DNA from: Bacteroidales bacterium
GTDB taxonomy: Bacteria; Bacteroidota; Bacteroidia; Bacteroidales; UBA3663
Assembly: GCA_004557315.1 (NCBI GenBank)
Contig: SFEH01000013.1
Span: 1-29,088 of the forward strand
DNA: 29,088 bases
Reading direction: 5' to 3'
The translations under genes and the position numbers were made by a program. The notes beneath the pieces are model-generated. The model saw only the letters and a program-made list of their open reading frames with translations. It had not been told where the DNA came from and did no database searches. This document shows positions 1 to 7,284 of this stretch, one piece after another (position 1 is the first letter of the stretch; each line of letters opens with the position of its first letter).

Positions 1-1
1 T

Positions 2-1798
2 GAGATGGGCTTCAAGGTAAAGTGCTTCTGCATCCAGGATTCTCCACGTCGTGCACACTCAATCGCTGCACAGGGTGGTATCAATGCAGCCAAGAACTAT
101 CAGAACGATGGTGACTCTGTATATCGTCTCTTCTATGATACAATCAAGGGTGGCGACTATCGTGCTCGTGAGGCTAACGTATATCGTCTTGCTGAGGTTT
201 CAAACAACATCATCGACCAGTGCGTTGCTCAGGGTGTGCCTTTCGCTCGCGAATACGGCGGAACCCTCGCTAACCGTTCTTTCGGTGGCGCTCAGGTTTC
301 TCGTACATTCTATGCTAAGGGACAGACAGGTCAGCAGCTCCTCCTCGGTGCTTATTCTTCTTTGAACCGTCAGATCCAGAAGGGTAATGTGACTATGTAC
401 GCACGTCAGGAAATGCTCGACGTTGTCCTCATCAAGGACTCTGAAGGCGTTGAACGTGCTCGTGGTATCATCACTCGCAACCTCGTCACTGGTAAGCTTG
501 AGCGTCACTCTGCTCATGCTGTGATCATCGCTACCGGTGGTTATGGCAATGCTTACTTCCTTTCTACCAACGCAATGTCTTGCAACGGTGGTGCTGCTAT
601 CCAGATCTACCACAAGGGCGCAATGTTCGCTAATCCTTGCTATGCTCAGATCCACCCAACTTGTATCCCTGTTCACGGTGACATCCAGTCTAAGCTCACT
701 CTTATGTCTGAGTCTCTCCGCAACGATGGTCGTATCTGGGTTCCAAAGAAGCTAGAGGATGCACAGAAGCTTCAGCGTGGTGAGATCCGTGGTCACCAGA
801 TTCCAGAAGAGGACCGTGACTACTATCTCGAGCGTCGTTACCCAGCATTCGGTAATCTCGTTCCTCGTGACGTGGCATCTCGTGCTGCTAAGGAGCGCTG
901 CGACAAGGGCTTCGGCGTAAACAGCACAGGTCTCGCTGTATTCCTCGATTTCTCTGATGCTATCAAGCGTCTCGGCAAGGATGTCGTTGCCGACAAGTAT
1001 GGTAACCTCTTCCAGATGTACCAGAAGATCACTGACGACAACCCATACGAGACTCCAATGATGATCTACCCTGCTATCCACTACACAATGGGTGGTATTT
1101 GGGTTGACTATGAACTCCAGACCTCTGTCAAGGGTCTCTTCTGCGCTGGTGAGGCTAACTTCTCTGACCACGGTGCTAACCGTCTTGGTGCTTCTGCTTT
1201 GATGCAGGGTCTTGCTGATGGTTACTTCGTGCTCCCTTACACCATCCAGAACTATCTCGCTGACCAGATCCAGGTTCCTCGTTTCTCAACTGACCTTCCT
1301 GAGTTTGCTGAGGCAGAGAAGGATGTTCAGAACAAGATCAACAAGATCATGGCTGTTCAGGGTTCACGCACTGTCGATTCTATCCACAAGGAGCTCGGCC
1401 ACATCATGTGGGAGCATGTAGGTATGGGTCGTACAAAGGCTGGTCTTGAAGAAGGTCTCAAGAAGCTCAAGGCTATCCGCGAGACATTCTGGAAGGAAGT
1501 TTATGTTCCTGGCAAGGCCGACACTCTCAACGTTGAGCTCGACAAGGCTATCCGCCTCCTCGACTTCATCGAGATCGGCGAACTCATGGCACGCGACGCC
1601 CTCCATCGTGAGGAGTCTTGTGGTGGTCACTTCCGCGAGGAGCACCAGACTCCAGAAGGCGAAGCAAAGCGCGATGATGCTAACTTCATGTATGTAGGCT
1701 GCTGGAAGTATATGGGCGAGGGCAAAGAGCCTGAACTCTACAAGGAGATGCTCAACTACCAGGAGATCAAGGTACAGACTCGTAACTATAAGAACTAA
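2..1798 (+). CDS. frdA: fumarate reductase / succinate dehydrogenase flavoprotein subunit, 5' end outside window
   Basis: The reading frame is open from the first bases, and the protein starts upstream: the visible part begins just after the dinucleotide-binding glycine motif expected for this family. It catalyses fumarate reduction (or succinate oxidation) on FAD at the inner face of the cytoplasmic membrane, as the main electron sink of anaerobic Bacteroidales. The stretch RAHSIAAQGGINAA carries the histidine (codon 56-58) expected to bind FAD covalently. Further family signatures are HYTMGGIWVDYE in the substrate domain and GLFCAGEANFSDHGANRLGA in the FAD domain. The C-terminal helical region ends at TAA 1796-1798. 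frdB follows after 9 nt, so the two are co-transcribed, and the cytochrome b subunit is expected just upstream. Direction of catalysis in vivo is inferred from the anaerobic lifestyle of the group. Confidence 0.96.
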   Translation, partial: EMGFKVKCFCIQDSPRRAHSIAAQGGINAAKNYQNDGDSVYRLFYDTIKGGDYRAREANVYRLAEVSNNIIDQCVAQGVPFAREYGGTLANRSFGGAQVSRTFYAKGQTGQQLLLGAYSSLNRQIQKGNVTMYARQEMLDVVLIKDSEGVERARGIITRNLVTGKLERHSAHAVIIATGGYGNAYFLSTNAMSCNGGAAIQIYHKGAMFANPCYAQIHPTCIPVHGDIQSKLTLMSESLRNDGRIWVPKKLEDAQKLQRGEIRGHQIPEEDRDYYLERRYPAFGNLVPRDVASRAAKERCDKGFGVNSTGLAVFLDFSDAIKRLGKDVVADKYGNLFQMYQKITDDNPYETPMMIYPAIHYTMGGIWVDYELQTSVKGLFCAGEANFSDHGANRLGASALMQGLADGYFVLPYTIQNYLADQIQVPRFSTDLPEFAEAEKDVQNKINKIMAVQGSRTVDSIHKELGHIMWEHVGMGRTKAGLEEGLKKLKAIRETFWKEVYVPGKADTLNVELDKAIRLLDFIEIGELMARDALHREESCGGHFREEHQTPEGEAKRDDANFMYVGCWKYMGEGKEPELYKEMLNYQEIKVQTRNYKN

Positions 1799-1807
1799 TC
1801 AGACAAT

Positions 1808-2569
1808 ATGGGAAAAGAACAATTCTTGAACGTTAACGTTAAGGTTTGGCGTCAGCGTGGCCCAAAGGAAAAGGGCGAATTCAAGACTTATCGTGTTGAA
1901 CATGTTTCAACAGAGATGTCATTCTTCGAGATGATGGATACTCTCAATGAGCAGCTTATCAACAAGCATGAGGAGCCTATCGTATTCGATCATGACTGCC
2001 GCGAGGGTATTTGCGGTACTTGCTCACTTTATATCAACGGTCGTCCACACGGTATCGACGATGCTATTACTACTTGCCAGCTCCACATGCGTAAGTTCTC
2101 TAACGAGGCTACCATCACTGTTGAGCCTTGGCGTTCTGCCGGCTTCCCTATCATCCGTGACTTGATGGTTGACCGCTCTGCATTCGACAAGATCCAGCAG
2201 GCTGGTGGTTACACTTCTATCAACTGTGGTGCTGCTCAGGATGCCAACGCTATCCTCATCTCAAAGGTTGATGCCGACGAGGCTATGGACTCTGCTTCTT
2301 GTATCGGCTGTGGCGCTTGCGTTGCTGCTTGTAAGAATGGTTCAGCCATGCTCTTCGTTTCAGCTAAGGTTAGCCAGTTCGCCCTCCTCCCTCAGGGCAA
2401 GGTTGAGGCTGCTCGTCGTGCAAAGGCAATGGTTGCCAAGATGGACGAACTCGGTTTCGGCAACTGTACAAACACTCGTGCATGCGAAATGGAGTGTCCT
2501 AAGAGCGTCAAGATCTCTAACATCGCTCGTCTTAACCGCGAGTTCATCAAGGCTAAGCTCGCTGATTGA
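1808..2569 (+). CDS. frdB: fumarate reductase / succinate dehydrogenase iron-sulfur subunit
   Basis: This 253-residue protein is the electron-transfer subunit linking the flavoprotein to the membrane cytochrome b. Ligand sets for all three clusters are visible. The [2Fe-2S] cluster uses Cys64, Cys69, Cys72 and Cys90. The [4Fe-4S] cluster uses Cys165, Cys168, Cys171 and probably Cys230. The [3Fe-4S] cluster uses Cys175, Cys220 and Cys226. The motifs read DCREGICGTCSLY, CIGCGACVAACKNG and CTNTRACEMECPKS. Length and cluster spacing are normal for a type-B enzyme. It starts 9 nt after frdA and is followed 20 nt later by a strong intrinsic terminator, so it is the last gene of the operon. Confidence 0.97.
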   Translation: MGKEQFLNVNVKVWRQRGPKEKGEFKTYRVEHVSTEMSFFEMMDTLNEQLINKHEEPIVFDHDCREGICGTCSLYINGRPHGIDDAITTCQLHMRKFSNEATITVEPWRSAGFPIIRDLMVDRSAFDKIQQAGGYTSINCGAAQDANAILISKVDADEAMDSASCIGCGACVAACKNGSAMLFVSAKVSQFALLPQGKVEAARRAKAMVAKMDELGFGNCTNTRACEMECPKSVKISNIARLNREFIKAKLAD

Positions 2570-2588
2570 TGTGATCTCATTATATGTT

Positions 2589-2618
2589 AAAGGCTCGCTT
2601 TTTGGCGAGCCTTTTTTA
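2589..2618 (+). terminator. intrinsic terminator of frdAB
   Basis: An 8-bp perfect GC-rich stem, AGGCTCGC (2591-2598) with GCGAGCCT (2605-2612), is extended by two A-T pairs and closed by a 6-nt loop. A run of T residues follows directly. It lies 20 nt after the frdB stop codon. Confidence 0.93.
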
Positions 2619-2665
2619 TTCATAATAAATCGTATATTTCAGGATGTCTTCTCTACTGATAACCC

Positions 2666-3829
2666 TTATTCTGTCACAGCCTTGAACGTATTCAAGTCCC
2701 ACTTCTCCATAAACTCAAGGAATGGCACTCCGTTCTCGTCAAACTGTATAGGAAGCCAGAGATAACGTGCATCACTTGGATGTTTCGGACGCCATATATC
2801 AGCCATAAAGATGAAATTGTCGCCATAAGGAAGGATGAATGTGCTCTGACCGCCAAAAGTGATATCGGCATTTTCACCCCGGCATGGGTTGTCGTATTGT
2901 GTCCAAGGTCCCATGATCGATGGTGCAGAGAACATACGAGCTGCATTTGGAGCCCAGCCTGTACAGCCAGAAGTTATCATCCAGTATGTACCGTCTTTAA
3001 AGAAGACTGCAGGAGCCTCGTTATGTCCACCAGGTGCCATGCGTATATATTTTCCTGTGTGTGAGAGATAATCATCGCTGAGCTCTGCAATGTTCAGTGT
3101 AAGATTCTCTTCCGCCGAATAGATGTGATAGGCTTTTCCGTCTTGATCGACAAAGAGGGTCATGTCACGTGCCATCTGTCCGCCTTCCAGATCTCGTTCG
3201 GCTATGATGCCTGCATCCACATCAGCTCGCCATTCAGGTGTCCACCATTCTTCTGCCTGAGGGTTCTTGCTTTCATCGTATGTATAATAGTCAATCTCCG
3301 CAAGTCTGGCTTTCGCTTCCTCGTTGTCAAGATCCATGGGAAGAATACCAGGGTTGACTCGTCCCGAACGGATGAAGGTATATGGTCCTGTAGGATTGTC
3401 GGCCACTGCCACTCCTGCACGTGCTGCCTCATAACCACGTCCCTTCAGCTCAAGATGGAACCACATCACAAACTTCCCTGTCTTTTCGTTGTAGATCACT
3501 TTCGGTCGTTCAAGGATGCAGCCTCGCGTAATATCACTTTCTGGGTCATCAGAAACGGCAAGAGCCACTCCTTCATTGGTCCAATGCACCAGATCCTGCG
3601 ACGAATAGCAATCAACACCTACCATTGCCGAAGATGTTGTGTCACACTTGTTCTCGCCAAACCAGTAATAAGTGCCGTCATGAAGCAGAACTCCTCCTCC
3701 ATGAGCATTCACATGCACTCCGTTGTTGTCGGGCCAGATCTGGCAAGGTGCAATCACTAAAGGTTCCTGTTTGGCACAAGAGGCAAGAACAGCCAACGAC
3801 GCCACAAATAATCCACAGATTTGTTTCAT
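2666..3829 (-). CDS. GH43-family glycoside hydrolase, exo-beta-1,3-galactanase-like lipoprotein
   Basis: This 387-residue exported enzyme starts at ATG 3827-3829. A further-upstream in-frame ATG would place 18 residues ahead of a clean lipoprotein signal, LFVASLAVLASC, with the lipidated Cys at 18. The body is a five-bladed beta-propeller of the GH43 type: NAHGGGVLLHDGTYYWFGE, CYSSQDLVHW, LERPKVIYN, ARDMTLFVDQDGKAYHIYS, HNEAPAVFFKDGTYWM. The canonical GH43 catalytic Asp near the N-terminus is absent. Glu107 (LERPK), Glu271 (HNEAP) and Gln328 (GGQST) match the Glu/Glu/Gln set known from exo-beta-1,3-galactanases of GH43 subfamily 24. Subfamily 34 and other related subfamilies remain possible. 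It is divergent from the GH2 beta-galactosidase, and both would suit arabinogalactan side-chain and backbone removal. The substrate is inferred. Confidence 0.85.
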   Translation of the reverse strand: MKQICGLFVASLAVLASCAKQEPLVIAPCQIWPDNNGVHVNAHGGGVLLHDGTYYWFGENKCDTTSSAMVGVDCYSSQDLVHWTNEGVALAVSDDPESDITRGCILERPKVIYNEKTGKFVMWFHLELKGRGYEAARAGVAVADNPTGPYTFIRSGRVNPGILPMDLDNEEAKARLAEIDYYTYDESKNPQAEEWWTPEWRADVDAGIIAERDLEGGQMARDMTLFVDQDGKAYHIYSAEENLTLNIAELSDDYLSHTGKYIRMAPGGHNEAPAVFFKDGTYWMITSGCTGWAPNAARMFSAPSIMGPWTQYDNPCRGENADITFGGQSTFILPYGDNFIFMADIWRPKHPSDARYLWLPIQFDENGVPFLEFMEKWDLNTFKAVTE

Positions 3830-3870
3830 TTTGATATAATTTATAAAGATTAGTATATTAATAATGTGTA

Positions 3871-3878
3871 CAAATATA
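3871..3878 (-). promoter_or_regulatory. -7 promoter element of the GH43 gene
   Basis: On the minus strand the sequence reads TATATTTG, an exact match to the Bacteroidetes -7 consensus TAnnTTTG. It lies about 40 nt upstream of the GH43 start codon. No clear TTG was found at the usual -33 distance. Confidence 0.5.
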
Positions 3879-3983
3879 GTCATTATCTTTAATATTTACT
3901 TGAAATATGCAATATATTTATTATTTTCTGGCTAAAAAGACAAAATAAATCAAAAATGCTTATTCCTTTCACAAAAAAATGAT

Positions 3984-3991
3984 TATCTTTG
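3984..3991 (+). promoter_or_regulatory. -7 promoter element of the GH2 beta-galactosidase gene
   Basis: TATCTTTG matches the Bacteroidetes -7 consensus and lies 37 nt upstream of the start codon at 4029. The -33 element is weak. The surrounding 199-bp AT-rich region separates two divergent glycosidase genes and is the natural place for a shared regulator. Confidence 0.6.
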
Positions 3992-4028
3992 CACGAAACA
4001 GAACTCTCCTTCAACAAATAATTACACT

Positions 4029-7000
4029 ATGAAAAAACTATTCATTTCCATTTTGGCAGTATGCAGCATCACAAGTGCTGCAGCGCAAACCTACAAGGAA
4101 TGGCAAGATCCTAACGTCAATCAGGTAAACCGTGCTCCTATGCATGCGGCTTTCTTTGCCTTCGAATCAATCGAGGCATCAAAGCAGGACAAGCAGTTGT
4201 CGGACAACTATCTCGACATCAATGGCACGTGGAAATTCTCTTGGCAGAAAGATGCCGTCAATTATGTAAGCGACTTCTACAAGACAACCTACAACGATGA
4301 GGCATGGGGAACAATGCCAGTCCCTGGCATGTGGGAACTCAATGGCTATGGTGATCCTCAATACACTAACATCCCTTACGCTTGGGACCGCCAGTACAAG
4401 AACAACCCTCCATACGTGCCTATCAAGGACAACCACGTCGGATACTATCGCCGTCAGATCGAGATTCCGGCAGGCTGGAATGGCCGTCAGGTAATGATCC
4501 ATATCGGTGCTGCTTCGAGCAACATGTACATATGGGTCAATGGCAAGTATGTTGGCTACAGCGAAGACAATAAACTTGAGGAAGAATTTGACATCACCTC
4601 TTTCGTCAAGCCTGGCAAGAATCTCATTGCAATGCAAATATTCCGCTGGTGCGATGGCACATATCTCGAAGATCAGGACTACTTCCGCTATGCAGGCATT
4701 GCACGCGACTGCTATCTCTACTCTCGCGGCAAGTCGCACATCGAGGATATCCGTGTCAATACAGACCTCGATGCTCAATACAAGGACGCTACACTCACTG
4801 TCGATCTCAAGGCTAAGGGCAGCGGCACCATTGCTCTTGAGCTTCTCGATGCTCAAGGCAATGTAGTTGCTGAGCAGAGCATTGCAGCAAAGGCTACTAC
4901 AAAGGCTACATTTGCTGTCAGCAACCCAAACAAGTGGACATCTGAAACACCTTACCTCTATACTCTTCGTGCAAGTCTCAAATCTGGCAACAAGACTCTC
5001 GAGGTAATTCCTGTAAAGGTTGGTTTCCGCAAGGTAGAAATCAAGAACGCTCAGCTCCTTGTCAATGGACAGCCTGTCCTCATCAAGGGTGCCAACCGTC
5101 ACGAACTCGACCCTGACGGAGGTTATGTGATGTCACGCGAGCGTATGCTTCAGGACATCAAGCTCTTCAAGCAGTTCAACCTCAATGCAGTCCGCACATG
5201 CCACTATCCAGATGATTCTTACTGGTATGAGCTCTGCGACGAATATGGCATCTACGTGACTGCCGAAGCTAACATCGAGAGCCACGGCATGGGCTATGGC
5301 GCACAGTCTCTCGCCAAGGATCCTTCTTTTGCTAAGGCACATATAGAGCGCAACGAGCGCAATGTGGCTCGCAACTTCAACCATCCTTCAGTCATCGTAT
5401 GGTCGCTCGGTAACGAGGGTGGTATGGGTCAGAACTTCAAGGATGCTTACAACTTTGTCAAGAAGATGGATCCTTCTCGCCCAATCCACTACGAACGTGC
5501 TACTTCTGAGGAATTCGATCCTGCAGGCGAAGGATGGACCGACATCAATTGTCCAATGTATGCCGACTATGAATATACAGAGAGGTATGGCAAGAGCAAG
5601 AAGGTGACTCGTCCGCTCATCCAGTGCGAATATGCTCATGCAATGGGTAACTCGCAGGGTGGCTTCAAGGAGTACTGGGATCTGATCCGCAAGTACGATA
5701 ACGTACAGGGTGGCTACATCTGGGACTTCGTCGATCAGTCGCTCCGATGGACAGGCAAAGACGGAGTTATGATCTATGCTTACGGAGGTGACTTCAACAA
5801 GTACGATGCTACCGATGGCAACTTCTGTGACAATGGTCTCGTTAGCCCAGACCGCGTGCCTAACCCTCACATGTATGAGGTAGGCTACTATTACCAGAAC
5901 ATCTGGTCAACTCTCAAGGGCGATGCAGTAGAGGTCTTCAACGAGAACTTCTTTACTGATCTCTCAAACTATGCAATGCACTGGCAGCTTGTCCGCAATG
6001 GCGAAGTCATTAAGGCTGGTACAGTCAGCGACATCAAGGCGGGTCCTCAGCAGAAGGCTACAGTCAAGCTCGGAATGGGCACAATCCCAGCCGATGGTGC
6101 AGAGTATTTCCTCAACCTCTCATACACTCTCAAGGAAAAGGATGGCATCCTTCCTGCCGGACATGAGGCCGCACATCAACAGCTTGAGGTAAAGAAGGCT
6201 ACAGCACCTATCTTCGTTGAGAAGCCTAAGAAGGTCAACACTATCCTTCCTGAAATCAACGACGATGATGTCAACCACCTCATCATCAAGGGTATCAACT
6301 TCCAGATTGACTTCAATAAGCACAATGGCTTCCTTTGCAACTACGAGGTTGGAGGTCTCCAGATGCTTGCCGAAGATGCTGAGCTTACACCAAACTTCTG
6401 GCGTGCGCCAACCGACAATGACTTCGGTGCTAACCTCCAGCGCAAATATGCTGTTTGGAAGAACCCTACCTTCAAGCTCGAATCATTGAAGAACGAGCAG
6501 AAGGACAATGCTACAGTGATCTCTGCTGAATACACAATGCCACAAGTCGCAGCCAAGCTTGCCATGACCTACGTCATCAGCAACGACGGTGCAATCAAGG
6601 TAACAGAGAAGATGACTGTCGATCAGGCAAAGGCAAAGGCTTATCGCGAAAGCAACCCTTATGGCTACGAGAAGCGTGATGCTCCAGTGGTTGAGGGCGA
6701 AGTGCGCACACAGGAATCTGATATGTTCCGCTTCGGTATGCAGCTGCCAATGGCTAAGTGCTTCGAGAACCTTGAGTACTACGGACGCGGTCCAGTCGAG
6801 ACATACAACGACCGAAAGGATTCAGAGCATATCGGCATCTACAACAGCACAGTGACCGATGAGTTCTACAACTATATCCGTCCACAGGAAACAGGCAACC
6901 ACGTCGATCTCCGCTGGTACAAGATCATGAACGCAGGTGGTCATGGTCTCACAGTGGTAGCAGAAAAGCCTTTCAATGCCTCTGCCCTCCACTACACTAT

Positions 7001-7196
7001 CGAGTCGCTCGACGAAGGCATGCAGAAGCAAAACTGGCATTCTCAGGAAATTCCTCAGGCCGACCTCACTAACGTATGCATCGACCTTGTTCAGTGCGGT
7101 CTCGGATGTATCAACAGCTGGGGTGCAATTCCACGTGACGAATATCTCGTGAAATATCAGGATTATGAGTTCACATTCACTCTCTTCCCTATGTAA
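4029..7196 (+). CDS. lacZ: secreted GH2 beta-galactosidase (LacZ type)
   Basis: This 1055-residue protein hydrolyses terminal beta-galactosides. A Sec signal peptide with the likely cut after SAAAQ (residue 20) indicates export to the periplasm or beyond. Domains in order: a sugar-binding jelly roll at about 45-235 (NGTWKFSW, VPGMWELNGYGDPQYTN); an immunoglobulin-like domain at about 235-335; a TIM barrel at about 336-630; further beta-sandwich regions; and the C-terminal LacZ small-chain domain from about 760 (NFWRAPTDNDFG). The catalytic acid/base is Glu463 in SLGNEGGMG and the nucleophile is Glu534 in IQCEYAHAMGNS. Length is normal for a five-domain LacZ. It is divergent from the GH43 lipoprotein. 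The natural substrate is probably a plant galactan side chain rather than lactose, which is inferred from its export and its neighbour. Confidence 0.95.
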   Translation: MKKLFISILAVCSITSAAAQTYKEWQDPNVNQVNRAPMHAAFFAFESIEASKQDKQLSDNYLDINGTWKFSWQKDAVNYVSDFYKTTYNDEAWGTMPVPGMWELNGYGDPQYTNIPYAWDRQYKNNPPYVPIKDNHVGYYRRQIEIPAGWNGRQVMIHIGAASSNMYIWVNGKYVGYSEDNKLEEEFDITSFVKPGKNLIAMQIFRWCDGTYLEDQDYFRYAGIARDCYLYSRGKSHIEDIRVNTDLDAQYKDATLTVDLKAKGSGTIALELLDAQGNVVAEQSIAAKATTKATFAVSNPNKWTSETPYLYTLRASLKSGNKTLEVIPVKVGFRKVEIKNAQLLVNGQPVLIKGANRHELDPDGGYVMSRERMLQDIKLFKQFNLNAVRTCHYPDDSYWYELCDEYGIYVTAEANIESHGMGYGAQSLAKDPSFAKAHIERNERNVARNFNHPSVIVWSLGNEGGMGQNFKDAYNFVKKMDPSRPIHYERATSEEFDPAGEGWTDINCPMYADYEYTERYGKSKKVTRPLIQCEYAHAMGNSQGGFKEYWDLIRKYDNVQGGYIWDFVDQSLRWTGKDGVMIYAYGGDFNKYDATDGNFCDNGLVSPDRVPNPHMYEVGYYYQNIWSTLKGDAVEVFNENFFTDLSNYAMHWQLVRNGEVIKAGTVSDIKAGPQQKATVKLGMGTIPADGAEYFLNLSYTLKEKDGILPAGHEAAHQQLEVKKATAPIFVEKPKKVNTILPEINDDDVNHLIIKGINFQIDFNKHNGFLCNYEVGGLQMLAEDAELTPNFWRAPTDNDFGANLQRKYAVWKNPTFKLESLKNEQKDNATVISAEYTMPQVAAKLAMTYVISNDGAIKVTEKMTVDQAKAKAYRESNPYGYEKRDAPVVEGEVRTQESDMFRFGMQLPMAKCFENLEYYGRGPVETYNDRKDSEHIGIYNSTVTDEFYNYIRPQETGNHVDLRWYKIMNAGGHGLTVVAEKPFNASALHYTIESLDEGMQKQNWHSQEIPQADLTNVCIDLVQCGLGCINSWGAIPRDEYLVKYQDYEFTFTLFPM

Positions 7197-7222
7197 TTTG
7201 CATTAACTTTCGCAAACTAATA

Positions 7223-7264
7223 AACGGAAGTCAATGGGAGGCTATTCTCCCGTTAACTTCCGTT
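7223..7264 (+). promoter_or_regulatory. large stem-loop between lacZ and polA
   Basis: Arms 7223-7231 and 7256-7264 are perfectly complementary over 9 bp (AACGGAAGT with ACTTCCGTT). The inner arms GGGAG (7236-7240) and CTCCC (7247-7251) pair as well. The segment between them forms two A-T pairs, one G-T pair and one mismatch. The result is an almost continuous 18-bp stem with a 6-nt loop. No T-run follows, so it is either an atypical terminator for lacZ or a structure in the polA leader ending about 20 nt before the polA start codon. A weak -7-like sequence (TAACTTTC) lies at 7204-7211. Confidence 0.6.
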
Positions 7265-7284
7265 ATCTACATAATAATATAGCA

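Noticed and set aside
3125..3760. A 211-codon plus-strand frame opposite the GH43 gene
   Set aside because: Composition is typical of an antisense shadow (many Cys, His and Arg), and the GH43 motifs on the minus strand are unambiguous.
3830..4028. A specific operator shared by GH43 and lacZ
   Set aside because: The region is AT-rich with two -7 boxes, but no clear inverted or direct repeat that would support a regulator site was found.
4179..5102. A 307-codon minus-strand frame inside the beta-galactosidase gene
   Set aside because: It is an antisense shadow created by codon bias in lacZ; no signal, domain or promoter.
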